NCBI RefSeq assembly: GCF_900108115.1
Contig: NZ_FTPU01000019.1
Location: 1 to 59,697 of the forward strand
Origin: Epilithonimonas bovis DSM 19482
GTDB taxonomy: Bacteria; Bacteroidota; Bacteroidia; Flavobacteriales; Weeksellaceae
Length of the DNA: 59,697 bases
Direction of reading: 5' to 3'
Under the pieces are notes generated by a model, which did not search any database, was not told where the DNA came from, and saw only the letters and a list, made by a program, of their open reading frames with translations. This document shows, in pieces, positions 8,158 to 17,404 of the stretch (positions are counted from its first letter, which is position 1; each line of letters opens with the position of its first letter). The translations under genes were made by a program, and so were the position numbers.

Positions 8158-9243
8158 ATGCAAGCTCAGCGCAAAATAATACACGTGGATATGGATGCGT
8201 TCTACGCTTCTGTTGAGCAGCTGGATAATCCGGGACTGCGTGGGAAAGCTATTGCCGTAGGTGGCGGCCACCGTGGCGTGGTTGCCGCTGCGAGTTATGA
8301 GGCCCGGAAGTTTGGTGTGCGCTCCGCAATGCCCAGTAAGACAGCCAAAGAAAAATGCCCGCAGCTGATTTTTGTAAAACCACGGTTTCACAGGTACAAA
8401 GAGATCTCTGCCAAAATCAGAAATATTTTTCACGAGTATACCGATTTGGTTGAGCCGCTTTCCCTGGATGAAGCCTATCTGGATGTGACCGAGAATAAAA
8501 AGGGTATCGAATCTGCCAATGATATCGCACGTGAAATTAGGCAGCGCATCTTGGAAGATACCGGATTGACGGCTTCCGCAGGGATCTCGGTTAACAAATT
8601 CCTGGCAAAAGTAGCTTCTGATATCAACAAACCCAATGGGCAGAAAACCATTCATCCCACTAGGATTGATGACTTTCTGGAGAAGCTGCCGATAGAGAAA
8701 TTCTACGGCATCGGAAAGGTTACTGCCAACCGCATGCACGAACTTCATATCTTTAAAGGTGCCGATCTCAAAGCCAAATCTTTGGAACAGCTGGAAGGGC
8801 TTTTTGGTAAGTCCGGGCGCTATTATTACAATGTAGTGCGCGGTATTCATAACGGTGAGGTTAAGCCTGACAGGATCCAGAAAAGTGTGGCTGTGGAACG
8901 TACGTTTTGGGATGACATTAATGAGGACGAGGAGATTGAAGAAAAACTGAAATCCCTTAGCGATGAACTCCAAGAACGGTTAAGCAAAAAAGATATTAAG
9001 GGTAAAACACTGACACTGAAGATTAAGTATAAAGATTTTTCCCTCTACACAAGAAGCAAAACGCAGGAGTTGTATTATGAGAATGCTACGAAATTTTACA
9101 ACACAGCCAGGCAGCTCTGGGAGCTACGCCCGTTTGATAAAGCTATCCGCCTGCTTGGGCTGTCGCTTTCTAACCTGAATACAGATGAGAAAAAACAAGT
9201 ATCGGTACAGTTAAAAATACCCTTTGAGGAATATGAATTGTGA
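8158..9243 (+). CDS. dinB: DNA polymerase IV (DinB)
   Basis: This Y-family translesion polymerase has 361 residues. KIIHVDMDAFYASVEQLDNP carries the first catalytic aspartates, ASYEARKFGVRSAMPS is the fingers region, PLSLDEAYLDVT carries the catalytic Asp-Glu pair near residues 105-115, and AGISVNKFLAKVASDINKP follows. FYGIGKVTANRMHELHI is the helix-hairpin-helix region. The C-terminal QLKIPF resembles the clamp-binding peptide of Pol IV (QLxLF type), so contact with the sliding clamp is likely. No LexA-like operator was identified. Confidence 0.96.
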   Translation: MQAQRKIIHVDMDAFYASVEQLDNPGLRGKAIAVGGGHRGVVAAASYEARKFGVRSAMPSKTAKEKCPQLIFVKPRFHRYKEISAKIRNIFHEYTDLVEPLSLDEAYLDVTENKKGIESANDIAREIRQRILEDTGLTASAGISVNKFLAKVASDINKPNGQKTIHPTRIDDFLEKLPIEKFYGIGKVTANRMHELHIFKGADLKAKSLEQLEGLFGKSGRYYYNVVRGIHNGEVKPDRIQKSVAVERTFWDDINEDEEIEEKLKSLSDELQERLSKKDIKGKTLTLKIKYKDFSLYTRSKTQELYYENATKFYNTARQLWELRPFDKAIRLLGLSLSNLNTDEKKQVSVQLKIPFEEYEL

Positions 9244-9442
9244 AGTCTGAATCCTCCTTCAATATGCCCGTTAAATCAGTGCTCCTACCAGAATCAATTG
9301 CATTAAGTGAAAATCGGAGACGGATATATGTCACAGATAAATTATTTAGGCTGTCTAAGTAAAATTTTTGCTCATCTGTTGGCTTGATATTTTCATAGTT
9401 CAACGCTCACAAAATCTTTAATAACGAAAATATCTACCCACT

Positions 9443-10912
9443 ATGAACGGTACAATGATTCAATTTTTCCACTGGTATACACCTGGAGACTCTTTTTTGT
9501 GGAAACACGTTAACGAATCGGTTTCTTATCTTGCGGATCTTGGCATTACTGCCGTTTGGCTGCCGCCTGCCTACAAAGCGATTAGCGGAGGTTACGGTGT
9601 TGGCTATGGCCCTTATGATTTGTTTGACCTGGGAGAATTTGATCAGAAAGGAAGCGTCCCTACCAAATACGGCAACAAAGACGAGTACCTTGATGCGATT
9701 AAGGCTTTGAAAAGCCACAACATGCAGGTCATTGTAGATATAGTGCTGAATCACAAAGCCGGCGGCGATGAGCTTGAGACATTTCAGGTGGTGCAGGTTG
9801 ATCAAAATAACCGCAACAAAGTCATCTCTGATGTCATGGAAATTGAATCTTATACCAAATTTACTTTCCCGGGAAGGCAAAAAAAATATTCTGACTTTGA
9901 ATGGAATTTTACCTGTTTTACCGGTGTGGATTATGCCGAAGGCAAAGATCCGGGTATCTATAGGATTATCAATGATTATGGTGATAACTGGGATGAGATC
10001 GTTAATGATGAGAAAGGCAACTATGACTTCCTGATGTATGATGATATAGAGCATCGCAACCCATTTGTAAGGAAGGAGCTGAACTATTGGGGTAAGTGGT
10101 ACCATGACCAGACCGGTTTTGACGGTGTGCGACTGGATGCGGTAAAGCATATCTCACCCGACTTTTACAAAGAATGGCTTAATAATCTGCGTTCCAATGT
10201 AGGAGAAAATATTTTTGCAGTTGGCGAATATTGGGCGCCTGGGTTTTTAAAACTATTAGAAGCTTATATAGATTCTACAGACGGCTGCATGAGCCTCTTT
10301 GATTCATCACTGCAAAACAACCTGCATACGGCCTCCAAAAATCCGGATTACGACCTGAGAGAGATATTTACAGAAACCTTGGTGGGATCTCGTCCTGATA
10401 AAGCAGTGACTGTGGTGGATAATCATGACACACAGCCATTGCAGGCTTTGGAAGCGCCAGTAGATACGTGGTTCAAACCAATAGCCTATGCTCTGATTCT
10501 GTTGCGAAACGATGGCTACCCATGTGTTTTTTATCCCGATCTTTACGGCGCCAGCTACAAAGATCATGGCAAAGATGGCAAAGAGTATGAGATTGTCCTT
10601 GAAAAAGTAGACGCCATAGAAGCTCTTTTAAAAGCCAGAAAGGATTATGCTTACGGGGAACAGCAGGATTACTTTGATGACGCCCACTGCATTGGCTGGG
10701 TAAGAAAAGGTGATAAAGAACATGGCGGCTGTGCTGTTGTGCTAAGCAATAAAGATAAAAATCATAAATCAATGGAGATGGGGAAGATCTATGCAGGAAA
10801 AACTTTCTTTGATTTTACGGGACATTTGCAGGATAAGATTGTTGCTGACAAGAATGGCCGGGCCGACTTCCCATGTCCGGCAGGCAACGTAAGCGTTTGG
10901 GTGGCGGAGTAA
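9443..10912 (+). CDS. Cytoplasmic alpha-amylase (GH13)
   Basis: The 489-residue protein lacks a signal peptide and starts with NGTMIQFFHWYTPGDSFLW, typical of the liquefying-type intracellular amylases (GH13 subfamily 5). GH13 motifs appear in order: DIVLNHKAG, GFDGVRLDAVKHI with the nucleophile Asp, FAVGEYWAPG with the general acid Glu, and VVDNHDTQPLQ with the third acid. It would hydrolyse alpha-1,4-glucans or maltodextrins in the cytoplasm. The secreted GH13 enzyme at 14507 could supply substrate, which is an inference. An HTH regulator follows 18 bases later on the same strand. Confidence 0.92.
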   Translation: MNGTMIQFFHWYTPGDSFLWKHVNESVSYLADLGITAVWLPPAYKAISGGYGVGYGPYDLFDLGEFDQKGSVPTKYGNKDEYLDAIKALKSHNMQVIVDIVLNHKAGGDELETFQVVQVDQNNRNKVISDVMEIESYTKFTFPGRQKKYSDFEWNFTCFTGVDYAEGKDPGIYRIINDYGDNWDEIVNDEKGNYDFLMYDDIEHRNPFVRKELNYWGKWYHDQTGFDGVRLDAVKHISPDFYKEWLNNLRSNVGENIFAVGEYWAPGFLKLLEAYIDSTDGCMSLFDSSLQNNLHTASKNPDYDLREIFTETLVGSRPDKAVTVVDNHDTQPLQALEAPVDTWFKPIAYALILLRNDGYPCVFYPDLYGASYKDHGKDGKEYEIVLEKVDAIEALLKARKDYAYGEQQDYFDDAHCIGWVRKGDKEHGGCAVVLSNKDKNHKSMEMGKIYAGKTFFDFTGHLQDKIVADKNGRADFPCPAGNVSVWVAE

Positions 10913-10930
10913 GATTAGATTATCCAGGAT

Positions 10931-11683
10931 ATGACAACCGGTTTCCAGTTTAGAAAAATTGATCAGGAAGATGATCTTTTTGATTACGTTTACGGCTTTT
11001 CTGCCTTAGAAAATATTTCCGGTATTTCTAATGGTGTTATTATCCCAAACGGAAGGGTTGACCTGCATCTGTATAAAACCAAAGGCGGCGAATTTTGCAT
11101 CAGCCTGGTTGGCCTTGAGACCAAGCCGAAAAGCATGCGGGAAGATGAGATTACTACACTTTTTTCAATCAGTTTTAATCCATTGGGGATAGAATATATC
11201 CTCCAACGTGACATTGCCGGTATTTTGAATCATGGGGAAAAACTTTCTCCGGACTTTTGGGATTACAGGGAAAGTGATTTGGATGACTTTTCTGCTTTTT
11301 GTGAAAAATCGTTATCCATGATTGTATCTTTAATCCCGGGCAAAACCGATCCCCGCAAAAAACAGCTTTTTGATCTTATTTTTCAAACGAATGGAGAAAT
11401 GGGTGTAAGGGACATTTCGCAGCGTATAAATTGGGGTGAACGTCAGATTAACCAGTACTTTAATAACCAGTTTGGGCTTTCTTTAAAAGCCTATTGTAAT
11501 ATACTTCGTTTTCAGGCTTCGTTGGCTCATATTAATAACGGGCAGCTGTTCCCTCAGCTCAATTACTATGATCAGTCCCACTTTATCAAAGAAATCAAAA
11601 GACTTTCCGGGGCTTCTCCCAAAGAGTTGTTTAAAAATGAAAATAACCGATTTTTACAATTTTTACATTTTAACAGCAAGTAA
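10931..11683 (+). CDS. AraC-type helix-turn-helix regulator
   Basis: The 250-residue protein has an N-terminal domain of the kind found before AraC domains in Bacteroidota (VIIPNGRVDLHLYKTKGGEF; resembles the DUF6597 type) and a C-terminal AraC-like DNA-binding domain: VRDISQRINWGERQINQYFN then LNYYDQSHFIKEIKRLSGASPKEL. It lies between the amylase (18 bases upstream) and the TetX-like monooxygenase (24 bases downstream) on the same strand. I infer a regulator of one of these neighbours; the monooxygenase pairing is common for this type. Confidence 0.82.
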   Translation: MTTGFQFRKIDQEDDLFDYVYGFSALENISGISNGVIIPNGRVDLHLYKTKGGEFCISLVGLETKPKSMREDEITTLFSISFNPLGIEYILQRDIAGILNHGEKLSPDFWDYRESDLDDFSAFCEKSLSMIVSLIPGKTDPRKKQLFDLIFQTNGEMGVRDISQRINWGERQINQYFNNQFGLSLKAYCNILRFQASLAHINNGQLFPQLNYYDQSHFIKEIKRLSGASPKELFKNENNRFLQFLHFNSK

Positions 11684-11707
11684 TTTTGCATTATTAAATG
11701 GAAAATA

Positions 11708-12869
11708 ATGTTGTTAAAAGATAAAAAAAGTAGCCATCGTTGGCGGTGGCCCTGCCGGTTTGTCACTGGCAAGATTATTACAGATAAAAGGTGCGGACGC
11801 CCGTGTTTATGAAAGAGATCGCGGACGTGATGTGAGGGTGCAGGGTTCAACTCTGGATTTGCATCCGGGAACAGGCCTGGAAGCTATTAAGCGTGCCGGC
11901 CTTTTAGATGAATTTTATAAACATCACCGTCCTGCGGCAAGCAAAATGCTTCTGACAGACAGAATGATGAATGTGAAGTTTGACGAAAGTGCCTTTACCG
12001 AAATTACTGCGGAAACACGCCCGGAAATAGACAGGGCGCCACTTCGTGACATTTTGCTGGACTCTTTACAGCCTGAAACCATGGTTTGGGACCGGCATTT
12101 TGTAGCTATGGAAAGAACGGGCGACGGCTGGATGTTAACATTCAAAAACGGTGCAACGGCTTATGCAGATCTTGTTGTAGCAGCAGATGGCGCCAACTCC
12201 AGGCTGCGCCCTTATATTACAGATATTAAGGCTGTCTATTCCGGCGTTACGATGATAGAGGGTAATATTTACAATGCAGAGAAGTATATTCCTCAGCTTT
12301 TTACCTTTGCAAAAGGCGGCAAGGTGATGGCTTTTGATGATGAGAAGTTTATTGGCTATGGCTCCAAAGAAGATGGATCTGTGATGTTTGTTATCAATTT
12401 TAAGGCAGACGAGAATTGGCTTTCGCAGAGTAAAATCGATTTTACAGACAGGGATGAGGTGTTGGCCTGGTTTCAAAAAGAGTTTTCTGGCTGGAGCCTC
12501 GGATGGCAGGAGTTTTTCACCAATGAGCAAGTTTATTTTATCCCACGTCCACAATATTATTTCCCGAATGATCAGGCATGGGAAACTCAGGCTAATCTTA
12601 CAATGATTGGTGATGCGGCCCACAGGATGCCACCCTATGCAGGCGAGGGTGCCAATGTTGCCATGCAGGATTCTTTTGAGCTGGCAGAAGCCCTAACCAG
12701 CAATCATTTTGCAGATTTGCAGTCTGCTATTTCTTATTACGAGAAAGATATGGTCAAAAGAGGCGCAAACGCTACCAGGGAAACTTTGGATAATCAGGAA
12801 AGAATGTTCTCAAAAGACGGATTAGATCAGATGACAACATTCTTTAATCAGGTAAAAGACAAAGAATAA
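11708..12869 (+). CDS. TetX-like FAD monooxygenase, frameshifted at an A7 tract
   Basis: Homology starts at KKVAIVGGGPAGLSLARLLQ, the FAD Rossmann motif, and continues through VYERDRGRDVRVQGSTLDLH, DLVVAADGANSRLR and TMIGDAAHRMPPYAGEGANV, the second FAD motif. TetX relatives hydroxylate tetracyclines or other aromatics with NADPH. The natural start appears to be ATG 11708 (MLLKDK), but that frame is shifted from the body by one base at AAAAAAA 11723-11729; removing one A would restore MLLKDKKVAIVGG. In the body frame a TAA (11715-11717) precedes the Rossmann motif, and the first ATG (11760) lies after it, so that product would not bind FAD. This may be a sequencing error, a phase-variable tract or slippage. 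Substrate is unknown. Confidence 0.8.
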
Positions 12870-12873
12870 TGCC

Positions 12874-13617
12874 TTAGTATCCGGCTTCTGCACTGCCTTC
12901 GCCAAGAAGCGCTTTTGCAGAAGAAGTTCCTATTCTTTGGATTCCCATTGTAATCATTGTTTCGGCGTCCGCAGGTGTTTTAACACCACCAGCCGCTTTT
13001 ACAGGAAGTTTGCCGGCGTTGTCCAGCATAATTTTAACCCCTTCGAAGGTGGCGCCATTAGGTTTACCATCTTCGGTTTTATAGAAGCCTGTTGACGATT
13101 TGACAAAAATTCTTGAGAAATCCTTTTCTTCGAAATTATCCTGAGCCCATTTCCAGATATGTGCTGTTAAATCTGCAATTTGTTGATCTGTAAGTGCTGC
13201 GATCTCTATAATCCATTTCACGGTTTTACCGGCTTCTAATCCCAGTTTTGTACCGCTTATGAATTCATTCTCTACCAGAGACAATTCTCCTTTTTTGTAG
13301 GCTTCGTAATTGATGACATAGTCTAGTTCGTCCACGCCATCCAGGATAGCCTGCTCTGCCTCTTCCAGTTTTTCTTCGAGAGAATAAGTCCCTTCATGAA
13401 AACCTATAACAGTACCCACCAAAACGTTGGAATGCTGTGAGGTAATATAATCTTTGATCAGTTTTACAAAATTGGGCCGGATCATCACTTCTTTAAAATG
13501 ATAAGTGATGGCTTCATCGGTAAGCGCCCTGACTTTATCGAATGTTTGTTCCTCTGTAAGGCCTGACTGTTCGGGTGTCTTCAGGTATGTAGAGTCTAAG
13601 TATTGATTAATTTCCAT
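12874..13617 (-). CDS. deoC: Deoxyribose-phosphate aldolase
   Basis: DeoC splits 2-deoxyribose-5-phosphate into glyceraldehyde-3-phosphate and acetaldehyde in nucleoside catabolism. The 247-residue protein has LVGTVIGFHEGTYS, GVDELDYVINYEAYKKGE with the active-site Asp, RIFVKSSTGFYKTEDG with the Schiff-base lysine, and VKAAGGVKTPADAETMI with the second lysine. The C-terminal AEAGY keeps the terminal tyrosine important for proton transfer. It is convergent with the TetX-like gene, leaving four bases between stops. The ATG follows a -7 box by five bases. Confidence 0.95.
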   Translation of the reverse strand: MEINQYLDSTYLKTPEQSGLTEEQTFDKVRALTDEAITYHFKEVMIRPNFVKLIKDYITSQHSNVLVGTVIGFHEGTYSLEEKLEEAEQAILDGVDELDYVINYEAYKKGELSLVENEFISGTKLGLEAGKTVKWIIEIAALTDQQIADLTAHIWKWAQDNFEEKDFSRIFVKSSTGFYKTEDGKPNGATFEGVKIMLDNAGKLPVKAAGGVKTPADAETMITMGIQRIGTSSAKALLGEGSAEAGY

Positions 13618-13622
13618 AATTA

Positions 13623-13630
13623 CAAAAATA
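13623..13630 (-). promoter_or_regulatory. deoC promoter -7 box, leaderless
   Basis: On the minus strand TATTTTTG ends five bases before the deoC ATG (13617). The box is embedded in the T-rich tail of the terminator of the preceding lrp-type gene, so one short sequence may serve both purposes. Confidence 0.55.
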
Positions 13631-13632
13631 AA

Positions 13633-13659
13633 AAAAGGACTTTAAAACGAAGTCCTTTT
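13633..13659 (-). terminator. Terminator of the Lrp-type gene
   Basis: AAAAGGACTT (13633-13642) pairs perfectly with AAGTCCTTTT (13650-13659), and on the minus strand is followed by a T-run. It lies between the Lrp-type gene and deoC and should keep the two transcripts separate. Confidence 0.85.
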
Positions 13660-13675
13660 TAATAATTTTATAAAA

Positions 13676-14146
13676 TTAAACTCTCAGCTGCCTGTTGATG
13701 CTCTGCTCCAGCGATATAAAAGTTTCTGTGCGGGTAACGCCTTTTAGCTTTTGTATTTTATTCAGGATCTGCATAAGGTGGTCATTGTCCTTGCATAGGA
13801 CTTTTAGGAAAATAGTGTAGTTGCCTGTTGTGTAGTGGGCTTCTACAACCTCATTCACAAGGTTGAGGTTTTTTACGGCATCCTGATAATGGCTGGGTTG
13901 CTCCAGAAAAACACCTATATAAGACACCACTTTGTAACCAATTTTCCTTGGGTTAAGAAAAGATATTGAGTTTTCTATCACACCGGCCTGTTCCAGTTTT
14001 TTGATTCTCTGATGTACGGCGGTTGTGGAAATACCCACGTTTTTGGATATCTGCGCCAGTGATGTTTTGGCGTTATCCATCAGCATATAGATGATCTCTT
14101 TATCTACCCCGTCCAGATGGTAACCGCTTTCAGAAGCACTCTTCAT
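13676..14146 (-). CDS. Lrp/AsnC-family regulator
   Basis: The 156-residue protein has the family layout: a winged HTH at residues about 10-60 (LDGVDKEIIYMLMDNAKTSL, then AQISKNVGISTTAVHQRIKK) and a C-terminal RAM ligand-binding domain (VNEVVEAHYTTGNYTIFLKV, then LNKIQKLKGVTRTETFISLE). Such proteins sense amino acids and act locally or globally. It is divergent from the secreted GH13 gene across 360 AT-rich bases and separated from deoC by a terminator, so its targets cannot be told from context. Confidence 0.92.
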   Translation of the reverse strand: MKSASESGYHLDGVDKEIIYMLMDNAKTSLAQISKNVGISTTAVHQRIKKLEQAGVIENSISFLNPRKIGYKVVSYIGVFLEQPSHYQDAVKNLNLVNEVVEAHYTTGNYTIFLKVLCKDNDHLMQILNKIQKLKGVTRTETFISLEQSINRQLRV

Positions 14147-14506
14147 ATTTTAAGTAATAGTTAGTTTTATAGGTCAATAATTAATTTTAAAAACATTGAT
14201 TTCCAAATTGGCTAAAAAAAATGTTCATTATTTTTAATTTTTTGTAAAAATAAATAAATTAATAGAAAATGTAAAAAATATTATGATTATTTCAAAACAA
14301 TTAATACAGAATGTGTATTATAATGAATGGCGTTTTGTGTAACTTTTGGTTAAAATTAAATTGACATTCAGTTAATGATTAGTGGTTTGTTTGTTGTTTA
14401 ACTATCTGTTATTAAGTGTATTAAATGCATTTTTTTTGCGGTTTTGATATAAAGGGGTGATTTTGTAAAAAAGTATATATTTAAAAAATATATATAGACC
14501 TTTTTT
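14147..14506. promoter_or_regulatory. AT-rich divergent control region
   Basis: This 360-base gap separates the Lrp-type gene (leftward) from the secreted amylase (rightward). It must hold both promoters, but I see no clean TAnnTTTG box. The sequence is very AT-rich and includes an alternating TA stretch just before the amylase ATG. Binding by the neighbouring Lrp-type regulator is possible but not shown. Confidence 0.4.
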
Positions 14507-17347
14507 ATGAAACATTTTTATAACCTGATCGCATTCTTAATTGCGATCGCAACATTTGCGCAGCAGCAGACTGTCACTTCTACAATCAGTCCTGCAACTT
14601 TTAACGACGACGAGTCTGTTACCATTACATTTAACGGTAATAGTATTGATGAGACAGCCTGGGGAATTGCCAACCATTCGCTTTATCTCTGGGCCTGGTC
14701 TTATGACAGCAGTGATGCCAATCCGTTGGATTGTCCTACCAACGGAACGTGGGGCGCATCCAACGAAGCCAATAAGTTGACTTACAATGCCGGTAATGAT
14801 ACTTATACAATTGCCTTTGTTCCAAAAACTTTCTACAACAGGACAGGGATTGGAAAAATAGGTTTCCTTCTGAAAACAAAAACCGGAAACGGACAATCTC
14901 AGAATTTCTATTCAGAGGTGGGGCGGTTTCAGTTTGTCACAACCACACCTGCGGACGGCTCGGTTAATTTTGTAGCTTCCGGCACCAGTTATCCCATCAC
15001 TTACAGCACTTCTCTGCCCGCCAACTATGTTGTAAAATCGAACGGAAACACCATCTACACCGGCAACAATGTATCCGGTATTTCTGTTTCTCCAACCATT
15101 ACCACAGATAATCAATTTCAGGTAACGGCAACAGACACGGCGTCTGGTACAACTCTTACATCCAATTTCTCTGTTTCCCCATCAGCTGACGTACAGACGG
15201 CTGCTATGCCGGCCTATATGAGGCAGGGGATCACTTATGACCCTGCGGACCCTACAAAAGTTGGCCTGGCTCTCTATGCGCCTTATAAAAATTATGTGCA
15301 TGTGATTGGTAGTTTTGATAATAATAACTGGCAGATCTCATCCAATTACCTGATGAAAAGAGATACCAATAATCCGGATCTTTACTGGATCGAAATTACT
15401 GGACTTACGCCACAAAAAGTCTATACTTTCCAATACAGAACCAGTGACGGGATTAAGGTCGCCGATCCTTACTCTACCTTAGTTTTATCTCCGGATGATG
15501 ATTCCTGGATTTCTTCTGCGATTTATCCGGAATTACAGAACACGATGAAATATCCTGCAGGGCAACAGTATGATGTATCGGTGATTCAAACTGCAAAACC
15601 GGCTTACAACTGGACAGTAACGAACTTCCAAAGGCCTGCAAAGCAGAATCTGATTGTGTACGAAGCTCTGGTAAGAGATTTTACGGAACAGAAAAACTGG
15701 CAGGCGATGATTGATAAAATCCCATATATCAAGGGACTCAATGTCAATGCCATCGAATTATTGCCGGTGATGGAATTTGATGGAAATAATTCTTGGGGTT
15801 ATAATCCGGGATTCCATCTTGCGTTGGATAAAGCATACGGAACACCTGAAAAATTCAAGGAATTTATTGACAAGTGTCACCAAAATGGTATTGCAGTAAT
15901 TTTAGATGTTGCACTTAATCATGCGACAGGAAGATCTCCGCTAGAAAGATTATGGTCCACAAGCACCACTGGCGCTTATGGAGATGTGGCGGCTAACAAC
16001 CCATACTTCAACCAATTGCCAAAACATGCTTACAACGTATTTTATGATTTCAACCATTCAAAACCAGAAACAAGATATTATGTCAACAGAGTACTTGAAC
16101 AGTGGATCTCGGAATATAAAATTGACGGTTTCCGCTGGGATCTCACCAAAGGTTTTACCCAGAATTGTACACCTTCGGACGAGGCCTGTACCGGTGCGTA
16201 CCAGCAAGACAGAGTTGATGTTCTGAAGTTATATTCAGACTATCAATGGTCTTACGATCCAACTTCATATATTATTTTTGAACATTTGGGCGGAAACGCT
16301 GAAGAAAGAGAGTGGGCAAATTACAGACTGAATGAAGGAAAAGGTGTAATGATGTGGGACAATCTAGTTGGAGCTTACAATCAAAACACAATGGGTTATG
16401 ATTCTGACAGCAATTTCAACCGAGTGGATTTCGAAAACCATACTTTTTCTGAAAGAAGAAACATCAGCTATGGTGAAAGTCACGACGAAGAAAGATTAAT
16501 GTTCAAAAACCTAGCTTACGGAAACACCAATGGTTCTTACAATGTTAAAGATTTAAATACTGCGCTTGAAAGACAAAAAGCATTTGGTGCAGTTTTCTTT
16601 ACAGTTCCAGGACCAAAAATGATTTGGCAATTTGGAGAATTGGGTTACGATTTCAGTATCAACCGATGCGAAAACGGAACGATTAGCAACGATTGCAGAA
16701 CTTCTCCAAAACCTGTAGCTTTTACTTTAGGTTATGATACCAACGCTAATAGAAAAGCGGTTTATGATACTTGGTCAAAAATATTAGCAATCAGATTATC
16801 TAATCAAGTTTTTGATACAACTACTTTCACAGTAGAATCAGGAAATCTTTTACCAAGAATTTTTGTTTGGAATGATGCTTTACCTTCATCTTCTTTGAAA
16901 AATGTAGTTGTAGTAGCGAATTTCACAACAACGGCTCAAACTGTAACACCTAATTTCCCTTACGCCGGAACTTGGTATAATTTGATGGATAATTCTTCTA
17001 TGAACGCTGGCGGTTCTACAACTGTCGTGCTTCAACCAGGAGAATTCAGAATTTTTGGTAATCAGACGGCTCTGGCAACTGATGAAACTAAAATTGATGC
17101 CAACAAAACATCATTACAAATCGTTCAGAATCCTGCTACTGACGGATTATTGAAAATCAGATACAGCAAAGCTAAAAACGGACAGATCAACATATACGAT
17201 CTTAATGGCAAATTGGTAAAATCTTTCGGATTGAAATCTGCTAAAGGAGACGAAACATTCTCTGTCAACGGAATGACTTCTGGAACATACTTAGTTCAGT
17301 TAAAATCTGATGAAGGTTTGGCAGTTTCTAAACTAATCATTAAATAA
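14507..17347 (+). CDS. Secreted GH13 alpha-amylase-family enzyme with T9SS sorting domain
   Basis: The 946-residue protein has a signal peptide (MKHFYNLIAFLIAIATFAQQ), beta-sandwich regions to about residue 220, an E-set/CBM48-like domain (YVHVIGSFDNNNWQ), and a GH13 barrel from about 375. Catalytic motifs are VILDVALNHATG, GFRWDLTKGF (nucleophile Asp), IIFEHLGG (acid Glu) and SYGESHDEERL. The last 80 residues form a type A T9SS C-terminal domain (LQIVQNPATDGLLKIRYS ... LVQLKSDEGLAVSKLIIK). It should be exported to the cell surface and degrade starch-like glucans. GC drops along the gene: 14941-15000 is 32/60 GC and 16741-16800 is 19/60. Confidence 0.93.
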   Translation: MKHFYNLIAFLIAIATFAQQQTVTSTISPATFNDDESVTITFNGNSIDETAWGIANHSLYLWAWSYDSSDANPLDCPTNGTWGASNEANKLTYNAGNDTYTIAFVPKTFYNRTGIGKIGFLLKTKTGNGQSQNFYSEVGRFQFVTTTPADGSVNFVASGTSYPITYSTSLPANYVVKSNGNTIYTGNNVSGISVSPTITTDNQFQVTATDTASGTTLTSNFSVSPSADVQTAAMPAYMRQGITYDPADPTKVGLALYAPYKNYVHVIGSFDNNNWQISSNYLMKRDTNNPDLYWIEITGLTPQKVYTFQYRTSDGIKVADPYSTLVLSPDDDSWISSAIYPELQNTMKYPAGQQYDVSVIQTAKPAYNWTVTNFQRPAKQNLIVYEALVRDFTEQKNWQAMIDKIPYIKGLNVNAIELLPVMEFDGNNSWGYNPGFHLALDKAYGTPEKFKEFIDKCHQNGIAVILDVALNHATGRSPLERLWSTSTTGAYGDVAANNPYFNQLPKHAYNVFYDFNHSKPETRYYVNRVLEQWISEYKIDGFRWDLTKGFTQNCTPSDEACTGAYQQDRVDVLKLYSDYQWSYDPTSYIIFEHLGGNAEEREWANYRLNEGKGVMMWDNLVGAYNQNTMGYDSDSNFNRVDFENHTFSERRNISYGESHDEERLMFKNLAYGNTNGSYNVKDLNTALERQKAFGAVFFTVPGPKMIWQFGELGYDFSINRCENGTISNDCRTSPKPVAFTLGYDTNANRKAVYDTWSKILAIRLSNQVFDTTTFTVESGNLLPRIFVWNDALPSSSLKNVVVVANFTTTAQTVTPNFPYAGTWYNLMDNSSMNAGGSTTVVLQPGEFRIFGNQTALATDETKIDANKTSLQIVQNPATDGLLKIRYSKAKNGQINIYDLNGKLVKSFGLKSAKGDETFSVNGMTSGTYLVQLKSDEGLAVSKLIIK

Positions 17348-17373
17348 TACAAAATAAATTTTAAAATCAAATA

Positions 17374-17404
17374 AAATCGCCTCGAAAATTCGAGGCGATT
17401 TTTT
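17374..17404. terminator. Bidirectional terminator
   Basis: AAATCGCCTCG (17374-17384) pairs with CGAGGCGATTT (17391-17401) with A- and T-runs outside. It lies between the convergent amylase and SRPBCC genes and can serve both. Confidence 0.88.

Noticed and set aside
9170-9403. A leftward 77-codon frame with a protein-like start (NYENIKPTDEQKFYLDSLNN)
   Set aside because: It needs a TTG start, has a stop two codons upstream, overlaps the end of dinB and has no promoter. It may be a gene fragment but support is too weak.
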